From positions 1 to 64,000 of the forward strand of contig CAYRVX010000026.1 of the NCBI GenBank assembly GCA_964427875.1: a stretch of DNA of 64,000 bases, given 5' to 3'. Under the pieces are notes generated by a model. That model searched no databases. It was not told the DNA's origin and saw only the letters and a program-made list of their open reading frames with translations. The DNA is from CAYRVX01 sp964427875. Lineage in GTDB: Bacteria > Planctomycetota > Phycisphaerae > SM23-33. Positions 7,619 through 17,306 of the stretch are shown piece after piece; the stretch's first letter is position 1; each line of letters begins with the position of its first letter. The translations under genes were made by a program, and so were the position numbers.

Positions 7619-10600
7619 TCACCAGACCTCGTAGAGGACTCCCAAGACGTGCCGAATCGAGACCAACAAGGGTACGTCCGGTAGCGCGCCGTCGACCTCC
7701 TCGGTGCGCACGAGCATCGATTCTCCCAGGCCGCCGACAGACTCAAACTGCCGGACGGGCGGCCTCCGAAGACGCACTTGACCGATACGCTTGAATGCGG
7801 CTCCTTCCGTTGTGGCTATGGCCACCGGACAACCTTCCATGCCGCCCAGCTGACTGGGCAGGAGGGAGCTACCGCCGAGTATGATCTGGTCGGGCAGCGC
7901 CAGAGGCAACGCACTATCGCCACGCACCCGGAATGCGATCTCGACCCGCTCCAGAAGATCGCACCGATCTACCAAGACGGCTTCATCGCTAGACCGGGGG
8001 AATTGCGGCCGGTCGTCGAAGAGAACTCCTATAACCATAAGCAGGCGGACCTCTCCGGCCGGAAGGAACAAAGACGGCGGTCGTTTGCGCGGGTTCCGTG
8101 CGTCTGAGCCAAGGGCGATCATCCCAGGAGACGAAGTGCTTTGTAGTAGCCGCCGTGCGTACACCTTGTCCTTGTGCAACGCAACGACCAAGCTGTTGTC
8201 TGGAACGCGGGCGTCCGAGAGCCGCACGATGACGCGGCAGTTGACCTGTGCGGAGAAGCCCAAGTTGTGCGTGTTGATGACGTAGATAGCCTTCTCTGCA
8301 AGGAGATCATCCGGCAATCGCTCCTCGCTCAAGGCGGCTTCCGTCGGCCCGGAACTCGACGTGAAGGCCGCCAAGTTGTCGACAACTGGAACGTCAAGGC
8401 GCGGAAGGCGTAACGACGGGGGCTGCTCAGGGGAGGCGATGATCGGCTCGCGAGGATCTCTTCGCATATATCGCTCGTATTCCTCGTGGACGGCCTCAAC
8501 ATGCGTCTGCGCCCTGGCGCATTCATCCTTCACACGTAGTACCTCGTTGAACACGATCTCGTGCTCACGGCCATGATGGCTCTTGTTCATGAGCTCTAGG
8601 AACTCGCTTCCGGCGGCAAACGCGGCATCAGTGACGAAATCGCGGAACGGCTTACTGGTGAAGGCATCATGTCCGGCATTCACACGCGCGCGTACTGCTG
8701 ACAGCAGGTCTCCCAAGGTGGGCTTCGGGCGTAGGATCGCCTCTGGAACGTCGAAGAGATCAAGGAGCCTCTGTTCCAGGTATATCCTAAGATCCTTGAT
8801 GTAGTCCTGTGCGGGCTCGTCTTGGTTCTCGTTTGCCGGCTCGAGGAATGCATCACGCCTACGGTTTACCTTCTCCTGGAAGCAACCCAGTTCAAGGTGC
8901 CCCCGGCTCGCGTTAAGGGGATGTATGCGACGGCGATCGACGGAGTCTTGACCAAGCTCTCTGTTGCAGGCAGCCTCGATCCTCCTTCCGAATTCATGAT
9001 CGTTGGTGGTGATAACCACGTGCCCACCAAGCTGAGCGATGGCTGGTATGCTGTTCGCAACGCGCTGCCGATTGTGTGGATCGAACAGCTCCTGCAGGTC
9101 GTCGAGCAGGAGTAGCGACAGCCCGCCCCGTTCTGTCAGCAGGTGCTCCCAGAAGGCGAGAAGGAAGCTGAGCAAGGTAGCGCGCAGGTCTGAGGCATTG
9201 CTCACATGATCGGCCGGCGCGATTGTTCCGCCGGCTTCCGCTTCGAAGGCCAAGCCACCGTCGGTACCCACATCAGTCTTGGTCACCTTGGGAGCATCAT
9301 GGAACGCCGGGACATATAGCCCGTCCCTCCATTTCTTGGTTGACTTGGACAACCTCGACATCAGGAAGGCTACCTGCTGCTCCACTAGGTCGCTCAGGGC
9401 TAGTAGGGGTCTGATGGCCTCTGCCGCCCGAGCGTATAGAGCGGTTCGGTCTTCTTGCTTGCGGCGATGTACCAGGTTCTCACCCATTGCCTTGATCTTG
9501 GCCGACGCCTCTGTCAGTGGCGTAGCCGTTTTCACCATTCGATCCAGGGCTGAGAGACGCGCCAGGAGCGGCCAGTCCCCCGGGGGAACGTCAGTGGGGG
9601 CAGCCTCTCTTTCCCGCTCACCGATGACTCTGTCATAGAACTCCTTGCAGGAAGCGCCGGCTCCCTTGCGCCACCTGGCGAATGCAATGGCGCGACATGC
9701 TCGCACCATTGTCGATCTCAGGCTGCCAACACCATCCGGAAGCTGCTCCGGAAGGTCAGGGATGGGCGGCTCAGCGAACTGCCGCAGGCAACCTCGGGTG
9801 GCACTACACCGAGATCGGGTCGCCTCCTTCAAAGGGGCAAGAGCGCCTCTAAAGACGGTCGGCTGGAACAGCTCCTCCGCCAGAGCATGTGACATCAGGT
9901 CTGCCGGACTGTCAGGCAAGTCCTGGGCAAGTTCAGCTTGGAGTGTCTGGGGAAGCTCACTATATAGCAGCTGGACCGCACTTTGCTCCCACGCGCTCAG
10001 GCTTTTTTCAAGGTACTCCTTGTTTGCTGTCAGGCATTCCTCGATGTGCTCGGCGACGGGCTTGCGGCTGACAGGATCGACCTTGCCCTTTAGGCCGGAA
10101 AGACAGACCGGGCACTCCTTTACACCGGAGGAGGGGGCTCCCACGTCTCTGAGCCAGCTTGCGACCCGCGTGTAGAGGCGGAGTCTGGAAGCTAGGTCCG
10201 GCCTTCTCCAAATCGCTGCGAGTTCGCTGGCCTGACAGACAAGGGCTTGGATGAGGGCCTCAGCGTTGGCAAGCTGTTCATCCTCCAAGGCCCCCAATCG
10301 GCGCAGGCGGGCTGCGCTTGACAAGCGAGCGAGACTCGTTGCGTCGAGGAGGCCTATCGCAGGCCCTACGTACTGGACGAGGTCCTGTCGCGAATCTCTG
10401 TCCCGGGCGTCAAATGCGTTCCCAAGAATGGATTGCGCTTCCTGGAGCGTCTTGGCCTGGAGCGCCTCGAAACGGTCTGCGAGCTGCTCCAGCGTTCCCT
10501 CGATGGACCTGTCAGCCCCCGGCAGGGGTAATGGTATCTGCGGGTCTATCTCGCGATGCTCTCGGACTAGTTCCTCTAGCTCGTTTCTCTTGCTGGTGAA

Positions 10601-11581
10601 CTGGTGATCGAGCTCGGCAATCTCAGCTTGGCGCTCCCTAGCGAGTTCACCCTCCAGCTTCGACTTGGACTTGCCTGCGTGCGCCACCAAGTCCTCAAGC
10701 GGCTTGATTCCCGTAAGCGCGGACACCGCCTTACCGAGATCCGACACAGCACCCGGTCGGATGTACGGAATCAGGCCGGGCAACTTGGTCCCTACCTCTC
10801 TTGCCATGGGGTCGAGACCGAGCACGGAGAAGTCGGGTTCCGTGACTTCCGGCTTCCCGCGGGAGGTTCGTTTGGCAACGCGAACGATGCTGCCGACTTG
10901 GGAACCTGATTCGTCAACGAAACTGAGCTCGACCGCGGTGTCGAGCGGCACATTCTCAGCCCCCAGGGCGTGGAGAACTTCAGCAGGCGGGAGAGGGGTA
11001 ATCGAGCAAATGTCGTGGTAGAGGTCTGCGTCCCCCGAATCGTCTGCCTCAACCGCTCGAATTGGCACTGCCCCGTCGGCCGCTTCCGGTGGGCGCTGAG
11101 CGCGGTAGACATGGCCCGTCAGGCACCAGACAATGGCGTTTAAGAGGGAGGTCTTCCCCGCGCCGTTCTTGCCCTCGATCAACGTGACGGACCTCTCGAA
11201 GGTCAATCCAAAATCCTCCGGAGGTCGGTCTGGAGCCCCGTAGCGATGAACGCCTGCGAAACGATGTAAGCGCATTGAGGCAAGATGGAGAGTCCGCTTC
11301 TCTCGCCTGGCGGTAGCGTGGGCGAGGGGGGGCAATTCCGGCGGGCCATGTCGCACGTGGTCAACAAGCGCCTCGACGTCTTCCTTGCGGTTGCGCTGCG
11401 CCCACCTATCGCGATTCCTCCGATACCAGTCGAGAGCGGCGCGGGAGTCGGGTGCATTGATCTGGAACACGTTTCCGGAGTCGTCCAAGGCCACGGGCCT
11501 GCCACTGACCAACTCGTAGCAGAGCGACTCAAGCGTGTGAAGGTACAACGGCGTTGGGTCGCCAGCGGAAGCCACAGTCAT
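7619..11581 (-). CDS. Rad50/RecF-like ATPase fused to tandem LexA/S24-like domains
   Basis: 1,320 residues from the ATG at 11581. The frame stays open to 11815, but that extra part is Arg/Ser-rich and reads as non-coding; nearby TTG or GTG starts are possible. Residues 1-100 form an N-terminal domain I do not recognise. Then come Walker A (GKNGAGKTS, 137-145), a long helical region containing a C-x2-C...H-x3-C zinc site (Cys490, Cys493, His512, Cys516), a signature-like segment HVSNASDLRATLL (about 792) and Walker B (LLLLDDLQELFD, about 823-834), as in SMC/Rad50/RecF ATPases. Residues about 1095-1190 and 1215-1318 each resemble a LexA C-terminal (peptidase S24) fold. The first lacks the catalytic pair; the second keeps a candidate Ser1223 (GDSALP) and Lys1264 (AAFKRI). 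The gene is alone, has more mixed codon third positions than its neighbours, and lies in an island. DNA-damage or phage sensing is an inference. Confidence 0.7.
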   Translation of the reverse strand: MTVASAGDPTPLYLHTLESLCYELVSGRPVALDDSGNVFQINAPDSRAALDWYRRNRDRWAQRNRKEDVEALVDHVRHGPPELPPLAHATARREKRTLHLASMRLHRFAGVHRYGAPDRPPEDFGLTFERSVTLIEGKNGAGKTSLLNAIVWCLTGHVYRAQRPPEAADGAVPIRAVEADDSGDADLYHDICSITPLPPAEVLHALGAENVPLDTAVELSFVDESGSQVGSIVRVAKRTSRGKPEVTEPDFSVLGLDPMAREVGTKLPGLIPYIRPGAVSDLGKAVSALTGIKPLEDLVAHAGKSKSKLEGELARERQAEIAELDHQFTSKRNELEELVREHREIDPQIPLPLPGADRSIEGTLEQLADRFEALQAKTLQEAQSILGNAFDARDRDSRQDLVQYVGPAIGLLDATSLARLSSAARLRRLGALEDEQLANAEALIQALVCQASELAAIWRRPDLASRLRLYTRVASWLRDVGAPSSGVKECPVCLSGLKGKVDPVSRKPVAEHIEECLTANKEYLEKSLSAWEQSAVQLLYSELPQTLQAELAQDLPDSPADLMSHALAEELFQPTVFRGALAPLKEATRSRCSATRGCLRQFAEPPIPDLPEQLPDGVGSLRSTMVRACRAIAFARWRKGAGASCKEFYDRVIGEREREAAPTDVPPGDWPLLARLSALDRMVKTATPLTEASAKIKAMGENLVHRRKQEDRTALYARAAEAIRPLLALSDLVEQQVAFLMSRLSKSTKKWRDGLYVPAFHDAPKVTKTDVGTDGGLAFEAEAGGTIAPADHVSNASDLRATLLSFLLAFWEHLLTERGGLSLLLLDDLQELFDPHNRQRVANSIPAIAQLGGHVVITTNDHEFGRRIEAACNRELGQDSVDRRRIHPLNASRGHLELGCFQEKVNRRRDAFLEPANENQDEPAQDYIKDLRIYLEQRLLDLFDVPEAILRPKPTLGDLLSAVRARVNAGHDAFTSKPFRDFVTDAAFAAGSEFLELMNKSHHGREHEIVFNEVLRVKDECARAQTHVEAVHEEYERYMRRDPREPIIASPEQPPSLRLPRLDVPVVDNLAAFTSSSGPTEAALSEERLPDDLLAEKAIYVINTHNLGFSAQVNCRVIVRLSDARVPDNSLVVALHKDKVYARRLLQSTSSPGMIALGSDARNPRKRPPSLFLPAGEVRLLMVIGVLFDDRPQFPRSSDEAVLVDRCDLLERVEIAFRVRGDSALPLALPDQIILGGSSLLPSQLGGMEGCPVAIATTEGAAFKRIGQVRLRRPPVRQFESVGGLGESMLVRTEEVDGALPDVPLLVSIRHVLGVLYEVW

Positions 11582-11900
11582 CTGCCCGTAAGGTGAGCTG
11601 GACACTTCGGACAACCCAACAACGTAGCACTTCTCGGCAAGTTCGTCAAGAGTTCCGAGGCGCGCACTCGTGACGGACCTTCGAACGTTTCGCGCGCCCC
11701 GTGAGGCGGTTCGGGAAATGCTTCTGTGTGGGCTCCTTGCGACGATGGGACTCACTGGGGGCGTGTCCCACGAATCGGAGAGGATCGGGCCAGAAAGAGA
11801 GCAAAGCGAGCGCAATCGGGGTTCTTACGGGCTACCGAGTCGCGACGCAGAAGCCGGCGGCCGAGCCATTGCGGCAATCACATGCCGGGGCGGGCCTGTC

Positions 11901-13256
11901 CTACACGTCCTCGGGGATCTCGAATCCCTTTCGGTACTCGCCCTTGATGAGCTTGTTGGCGGCGGGGTTGTCGAAAGTGCCGGTCTCGGCGTCGTAGTTC
12001 AACGCGACGTTGCCGACCCGGTGGGCGATGTTGCCCATGTGCAAGGTGACGATGCTCTTGTGCGCGATGGCGATGTCGGCGTTCGGGAGCTTGCGGGTCC
12101 TGATGCACTCCAGGAAGTTCTTGTAGTGCGGGTCGTCGCACGGGCGGCCGAAGACCTTCTCCACCACCTTCCCGCCGGACTGCTGCACGATCCACCCCCC
12201 GCCGTGCCGCCCGATCGTCATCATCATCTCGCTGCCGTACAGTTCGATCCGCGTGGCGTTGTGCGTCCAGTACGGCAGGACGTCCTTCCGCCGGATCGTG
12301 CCGGCCGTCTTGAGCATGTACCGCGGGTAGCCGGTCAAATCCAGCGTCATGAGGAACGACCCGAAGTCCCAGCTACAGGTCTGCACGTCGGGTCGTTGGG
12401 AGTCGTCGCCCTTGTGGCAGATCCTGGCCCCCAGGCCGCGGACGCTCTTCGGCAGGGGCGGGTCGCCCATCAGCATCAACGCCAGGTCGAGCTGGTGGAT
12501 GCCGTCGTCGGCCATGTCGCCCCCGCTGAAGTCCCAGAGCTGGTGCCAGCCGCCGTGGAAGATCCCACCGTGATACGGCCGGGCCGGCGACTTGCCCACC
12601 CACGTGTCCCAGGGGAAGCCCTTCGGGCACGTGCCGCGGCGGCCGAAGCTAAACGGCCTGCCGGACTTCATGTTGTACACCTGCACGAAGCAGACCTTCC
12701 CGAGCTTGCCGCTCTTGATGTACTCGATGGCCTTGAGGTTGTAGGGCCCGGAGCGGTTCTGCGTGCCCACCTGGAGGATGCGCCGGTACTTCCGGGCGGC
12801 CTTGACCATCTGGGCGCTCTCCCAGATGTTGTGGGAGTGGGGCTTCTCGACGTAGACGTCCTTGCCGGCCTGGCAGGCGAGGATCGACGCCGGCGCGTGC
12901 CAGTGGTCGGGCGTGGCCACCACCACGGCGTCCACGTCCTTGTCGTCGTAGACCTCTCGCATCTCGCTGACGAACTTCGGCTGGGTCTTCTGGGCCTTGC
13001 CGAGGAACCCCCAGGAGCTCTTGAGCCGCTCGGGGTGCAGGTCGCAGAGATACGTCAGGTTGGCCTTGTTCTCGATCATGCCCCACATGACGTACCGGCC
13101 GCGTCCGCCGCAGCCGACCATCGCGATATTGATCCGCTCGTTGGCGCCTTTGACCTTCTCGGCGCTCGCGGCCGTCAACGAGGCCCGCCCGACCGCCACG
13201 CCCGCGGCGCCCGCGCCGGCGTTCCGCAGGAACGTCCTTCTCGACATGCCTTTCAT
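11901..13256 (-). CDS. Gfo/Idh/MocA-family oxidoreductase, Tat-exported
   Basis: 451 residues. A twin-arginine signal (MSRRTFLRNAGAGAAGVAVG) precedes a Rossmann NAD(P)-binding domain (INIAMVGCGGRGRYV) and the family motifs VVVATPDHWHAP and VYVEKPHSHN, where the EKP lysine is catalytic in relatives. The C-terminal alpha/beta domain carries the substrate site, including GGDMADDGIHQLDLAL. These enzymes oxidise or rearrange sugars and inositols; planctomycetes have dozens of Tat-exported members whose substrates are mostly unknown. The start follows a good Shine-Dalgarno (AGAGGAGA). It is transcribed alone, upstream of the ATPase-S24 gene, and has a paralogue at 35.1-36.4 kb with the same layout. 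Confidence 0.9.
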   Translation of the reverse strand: MKGMSRRTFLRNAGAGAAGVAVGRASLTAASAEKVKGANERINIAMVGCGGRGRYVMWGMIENKANLTYLCDLHPERLKSSWGFLGKAQKTQPKFVSEMREVYDDKDVDAVVVATPDHWHAPASILACQAGKDVYVEKPHSHNIWESAQMVKAARKYRRILQVGTQNRSGPYNLKAIEYIKSGKLGKVCFVQVYNMKSGRPFSFGRRGTCPKGFPWDTWVGKSPARPYHGGIFHGGWHQLWDFSGGDMADDGIHQLDLALMLMGDPPLPKSVRGLGARICHKGDDSQRPDVQTCSWDFGSFLMTLDLTGYPRYMLKTAGTIRRKDVLPYWTHNATRIELYGSEMMMTIGRHGGGWIVQQSGGKVVEKVFGRPCDDPHYKNFLECIRTRKLPNADIAIAHKSIVTLHMGNIAHRVGNVALNYDAETGTFDNPAANKLIKGEYRKGFEIPEDV

Positions 13257-13453
13257 CGCTCGGTCTCCTCTGCAAGGGTCCTGAGGGCCCAAGAATCGCA
13301 GAAGTGCAGTCCCAAATCAATGCCGATCAATCCGGCGGGGCGGGCTTGACAGCCCGATGCGCGCGGGCTACATAGGCCGGGGGCGTCGCGGGTCGGCTGC
13401 GTGGGCCGCTGCGCCTCCGGTTCATCGCTTGGCGACCCCCGCGGGAGACGCGG

Positions 13454-14182
13454 ATGCTTCGACTCGAGCAGGTGTACAAGACGTATCGCTCCGGCCCGCA
13501 GCGCGTGGAGGCGCTGCGCGGCGTCGATCTGGCCATCGAGGAGAGCGGCTTCTTCGCGGTGATGGGGCCATCCGGAAGCGGCAAGAGCACGCTGCTGCAC
13601 CTGATCGCCGGGCTCGACCGCGCCGACCGCGGAGCGATCGTGGTCGACGGCCAGGACGTGACGGCCATGCCCGAGCGCCGCCTGACCGAGTTCCGCCGCC
13701 GGAGGGTCGGCATCGTCTTCCAGCAGCTCAACCTGATTCCCACTCTGACGGCCGCCCAGAACGTCGCGCTGCCGGGCGTGATCGACGGGCGGGACCGCTC
13801 GTGGAGAGACGCCCGGGTGGGCGAGCTTCTGGAGCGTTTCGACCTGACCGCCCGCGCCGGCCATCGGCCGGAGGCGATGTCCGGCGGCGAGCAGCAGCGG
13901 GTGGCCACGGCCAGGGCACTGCTGTTCGGCCCGCCCTTGCTGCTGGCCGACGAGCCCACGGGGAACCTCGACTCGGCCAGTGCCGAGCTCTTCTGGCGGC
14001 TGCTGCACGACCTCGCCGAGCAGCAGGACATCACGGTGCTCATGGTCACGCACGAGCCGGCGGCCGTCATGCACTGCTCCAGGGTCTACGTGCTCGCCGA
14101 CGGGCAACTGCGGGGCAACTTCGAAGTGGACGGACTCGATGCAGGCGCTGTGGCATCTCGGTATCAGGAGTTTGGCCGGTAG
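13454..14182 (+). CDS. ABC transporter ATP-binding protein, LolD/MacB type
   Basis: 242 residues, full length. Walker A is GPSGSGKST, the Q-loop lies in FQQLNLIPTL, the ABC signature is MSGGEQQRVATARAL, Walker B is LLLADEPTGNLDS, and the H-loop is TVLMVTHEP. The DEPTGNLDS sequence is typical of the LolD/MacB/FtsE branch that powers lipoprotein or substrate extraction from the inner membrane rather than classical import. It overlaps the permease gene by 44 bases, so the two are translated together. The cargo is not evident; the permease's large extracytoplasmic domain suggests a mechanotransmission-type exporter. Confidence 0.93.
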   Translation: MLRLEQVYKTYRSGPQRVEALRGVDLAIEESGFFAVMGPSGSGKSTLLHLIAGLDRADRGAIVVDGQDVTAMPERRLTEFRRRRVGIVFQQLNLIPTLTAAQNVALPGVIDGRDRSWRDARVGELLERFDLTARAGHRPEAMSGGEQQRVATARALLFGPPLLLADEPTGNLDSASAELFWRLLHDLAEQQDITVLMVTHEPAAVMHCSRVYVLADGQLRGNFEVDGLDAGAVASRYQEFGR

Positions 14183-16697
14183 ACGGGGCCGCACCGCCCT
14201 GCTCGTGCTGGCCGTGGCGCTCGCCACCGTGCTGACCGTCGCGGTCGCCGCGGCCATCGGCACGATCGGCCGGTCCGTCGGGCACGTGGTCGGGCGCGTC
14301 GCCGGGCTTGCCGACCTGCACGTCCGCCACCGGTTCGGCGGCCGCCTGCCACAGTCGCTGCTCGACGAGGTCCGCTCCTGGCCGGAAGTCTCGCTCGCCG
14401 CCGGGCGGGTCGAGGGCGGCGCGACGCTCCGGTCGAGCCGCACCGGCCGCAAGCTCACCGCGCTGCTTCGCGGCGTCGAGCCGGCGCCGGAAGCGCAGCT
14501 CACCCCGCAGGACTTCCTCGCCGGTCGAGCCGTCCGGTCCGACGGCGAGATCGCGCTGTGCCCCCGCCTTCAGCGCAAGCTCGACGCGAAGGTCGGCGAC
14601 GTGCTGGAAGTCGTCCGCCTGGGCGGGGCCGGCGAGTTGACCGTCGTGGGCGTCTTCGAGCGGCCGAGGCTCGCCGTGCTTCAGCGCCGGACGGCCCTGG
14701 TGCGGCTCGCGCAGGCCCAGACGCTGATCGGCCAGCCGGGCCGGCTCGACGAGGTCCGCATCCGCCTGCGGGACGGCGTCGATGCCCAGGCATTGATGCA
14801 GTCCCGCAAGGCTCGTCTGCCGGGCGGGGCGGTCTTCCGCACGCCGCTGTCGCTGCGCGCGGGCATCAACCGGCGCCTCCGCTTTGCGAATATGCTCTTG
14901 TACGTGCTGACGGTGATCGCATCGCTGTCGGCGGGCTTCCTGATCCTGACGAGCCTCACGACGGCCGTCACGCAGCAGACGCGCGAGATGGGCATCCTCC
15001 GGTGCCTGGGGGCGAGCCGGTCGCAACTTGCGGCCGCACAGTTGGCGGCCGGATCCCTGATCTCCCTTCTCGGCGCCGCGATCGGCACGCCGTTGGGGCT
15101 GCTGGTGGCGTACGGGCTGTACCGCCATTTCCAGGACGCCCTTCCGGGCGGCTTCGCGGCGAACCCGGCGGGCGTGGCCGCCGCGGCGGCGGGCAGTCTG
15201 CTGGCCGGGCTGCTGGGGGCGTCCTATCCGGCGTTTCTGGCGGCGACGGCCCGCCCGCTCGAGGCGCTTGCCGTCCGTGCCCGCCCGCCGAGACATCGAC
15301 ACGTGGCGCTGTGCGCGGTGGCCGGACTGGCGCTGGCCGCGGGGCAGCCGCTGGCGATGTCCCTCCCGATCAGGACGGAACGGGTGCTGTGGTTCTGGAC
15401 GTACTTCGCCCTGCCGGCGACGTTCGTGGGCTATTTCCTGCTGAGCGTGCCGCTGCTGGCACTGGTCGCGCGGGGCGCGGCGCCGGCGGTGGGCAGGCTG
15501 CTGCGCCTGCCGCGGACGCTGCTTCGCCAGTCCATGCTGGCCACGCCGATGCGCCAGGGCTTCACCGCCGGCACGCTGATGGTGAGCCTGGCGCTGCTGG
15601 TGGCGATCTGGACCAGCGGACGCAGCGTGATGGTCGGGTGGTTCGAGGCGCTCCACATGCCCGACGCCTTCGTGCACAGGGTCCCGTCACTCAGCGACGA
15701 GCAGTGGCAGGCGTTGCAGAAGGTCGATGCGGCCACGCGGCTCTGCCCCACGACGACGTTCCCCGTCCGGGCGGCGGGGATGCAGTTCGGCATCCGGAGG
15801 ATCTCGCCGCCGAACACGCTGTTCGTCGGCACGGACATGGCGTCGTTCCTCCAGATGACGGACCTGGATTGGCATGAGGGCGACCGGCAGGTGGCGCTGC
15901 GCCGGCTGGCCGCCGGGGGGGCGCTGCTGGTCAGCCGGGAATGGTCCGTCGCCCACGGCGTGGGCGTCGGAACGAAGCTGGCGCTGGAGACGTTGAAGGG
16001 GCCGGTGAACTTCGAGGTGGTCGGCGTGATCGGCTCGAGGGGGCTGGACCTGGCCACGCACGTCTTCGGCATCCGGCGGCGGTTCACCGACGCGTCGATC
16101 AACAGCGTTTTCGGCACGCAAGCCGACGCGAAGCGCCACTTCGGCGTCGAGGCCGTCAACCTCGTGCTCCTCTCGCTTCGCGACGACGTCAGCGACGAGG
16201 AGGCGATCCGCCAGTTGACGGAGGCCGCGCCCGGCAGCGTGGCCGGCACCAGTCGGCGGATCCTCCGCCGCGTGAAACGGTCGCTCGATCGGATGATGGC
16301 CGTCGCCAGCGCCCTGGCGCTCAGCAGCCTGATCCTCGCGTGTATCGGCGTGGGCAACCTGATCGTCGCGGAGGTGGCGGCGCGGCGGTTCGAGTTCGGC
16401 GTGCTCCGCGCGATCGGCGCGCAGCGAGGGCTGCTCGGGCGGCTGGTCGCCGGGCAGACGATCATCGTCGCGCTGGTCGGCTGCGCAGCCGGCACGATGC
16501 TCGGCATGGAGCTGGCGATGATCGAGCGCGGCTTTCACCGCCGCCTGGTGGGCGTCGAATACGCACTGCGTCTGCCGGCGGACGTGGTCGCCGGCGGCTC
16601 GCTCGCGGTGGCCGCCGCGGCGATGATTGCGGCCATGCCGGCGATCTGGCGGCTGATGCGCCGCCACCCCCGCGTGCTCCTGGCGAGGCGCGAGTAG
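14139..16697 (+). CDS. FtsX/MacB-type ABC permease, large two-FtsX form
   Basis: 852 residues beginning inside the preceding ATPase gene (MQALWHLGIRSLAGRRGR). The first TM helix (TALLVLAVALATVLTVAVA) is followed by a periplasmic MacB-like core (about 60-240), then the first FtsX domain with its helices (LYVLTVIASLSAGFLILTSL and onward, about 250-360), a central pair of helices (about 390-460), a second periplasmic domain, and the last FtsX domain with LEFGV-type text RRFEFGVLRAIGAQRG before the final helices. Duplicated FtsX permeases of 800-900 residues are typical of lipoprotein- or peptide-handling exporters. No membrane-fusion protein or TolC gene is adjacent. Confidence 0.88.
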   Translation: MQALWHLGIRSLAGRRGRTALLVLAVALATVLTVAVAAAIGTIGRSVGHVVGRVAGLADLHVRHRFGGRLPQSLLDEVRSWPEVSLAAGRVEGGATLRSSRTGRKLTALLRGVEPAPEAQLTPQDFLAGRAVRSDGEIALCPRLQRKLDAKVGDVLEVVRLGGAGELTVVGVFERPRLAVLQRRTALVRLAQAQTLIGQPGRLDEVRIRLRDGVDAQALMQSRKARLPGGAVFRTPLSLRAGINRRLRFANMLLYVLTVIASLSAGFLILTSLTTAVTQQTREMGILRCLGASRSQLAAAQLAAGSLISLLGAAIGTPLGLLVAYGLYRHFQDALPGGFAANPAGVAAAAAGSLLAGLLGASYPAFLAATARPLEALAVRARPPRHRHVALCAVAGLALAAGQPLAMSLPIRTERVLWFWTYFALPATFVGYFLLSVPLLALVARGAAPAVGRLLRLPRTLLRQSMLATPMRQGFTAGTLMVSLALLVAIWTSGRSVMVGWFEALHMPDAFVHRVPSLSDEQWQALQKVDAATRLCPTTTFPVRAAGMQFGIRRISPPNTLFVGTDMASFLQMTDLDWHEGDRQVALRRLAAGGALLVSREWSVAHGVGVGTKLALETLKGPVNFEVVGVIGSRGLDLATHVFGIRRRFTDASINSVFGTQADAKRHFGVEAVNLVLLSLRDDVSDEEAIRQLTEAAPGSVAGTSRRILRRVKRSLDRMMAVASALALSSLILACIGVGNLIVAEVAARRFEFGVLRAIGAQRGLLGRLVAGQTIIVALVGCAAGTMLGMELAMIERGFHRRLVGVEYALRLPADVVAGGSLAVAAAAMIAAMPAIWRLMRRHPRVLLARRE

Positions 16698-16725
16698 ATC
16701 GCCGCCGGGCGGGCGGCTGGGGCGG

Positions 16726-17241
16726 TCACTCCACGCGGATCAGCGCATGCACGTCGTAGTCCGCGAGCTTGTCGCGCCCGTGGAGGAAGCACAGCTCGAT
16801 CAGGAATGCCACGCCGACGATCTCGCCGCCCAGCCTGCGGACGAGCCGGCACGCGGCGGCCATCGTCCCGCCCGTGGCCAGCAGGTCGTCGAGGATGAGG
16901 ACCTTCTCGCCGGGCGCGATCGCGTCGGTGTGCATCTCGACCCCGTCGCTGCCGTACTCCAGCTCGTAGCTCTGGCCGATGGTCTCGGCGGGGAGCTTGC
17001 CGGGCTTGCGGACGGGCACGAAGCCGGCGCCCAGGCGCTCGGCCACCAGCGGGGCGAAGATGAAGCCGCGGCTCTCGATGCCGACGACCTTGGCGACGCC
17101 CGCCTCGGCGAACGGCTCGGCGAGACGGTCGCAGGCCTCCCGCATGGCCTCGGGGTCGGCCAGCAGCGGCGTGATGTCCTTAAAGACGATACCCTTCTTC
17201 GGGAAGTCCGGCACGTCGCGAATGTAGTTTTCCAGGTCCAT
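16726..17241 (-). CDS. apt: Adenine phosphoribosyltransferase
   Basis: 171 residues, standard length. It contains the family start FPKKGIVFKDITPLLADP, the segment GIESRGFIFAPLVA, and the PRPP-binding loop KVLILDDLLATGGTMAAA. Apt converts adenine and PRPP to AMP in purine salvage in the cytoplasm. It stands alone between a convergent ABC permease and an LtaS-like gene. The short gap beyond its start (17242-17306) holds a partly repeated phrase (CAGCTTTCAGCAGTCAGCTC) and no gene. Confidence 0.96.
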   Translation of the reverse strand: MDLENYIRDVPDFPKKGIVFKDITPLLADPEAMREACDRLAEPFAEAGVAKVVGIESRGFIFAPLVAERLGAGFVPVRKPGKLPAETIGQSYELEYGSDGVEMHTDAIAPGEKVLILDDLLATGGTMAAACRLVRRLGGEIVGVAFLIELCFLHGRDKLADYDVHALIRVE

Positions 17242-17306
17242 AGGCTTTGGTCGTTCAGCTTTCAGCAGTCAGCTCTCAGCGTTCGGCATCGAGCATTGAG
17301 GACTCG

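Noticed and set aside
11582..11815. Longer N-terminus of the ATPase-S24 protein
   Set aside because: The frame is open, but the residues are Arg/Ser-rich with no domain pattern and no start with a ribosome-binding site.
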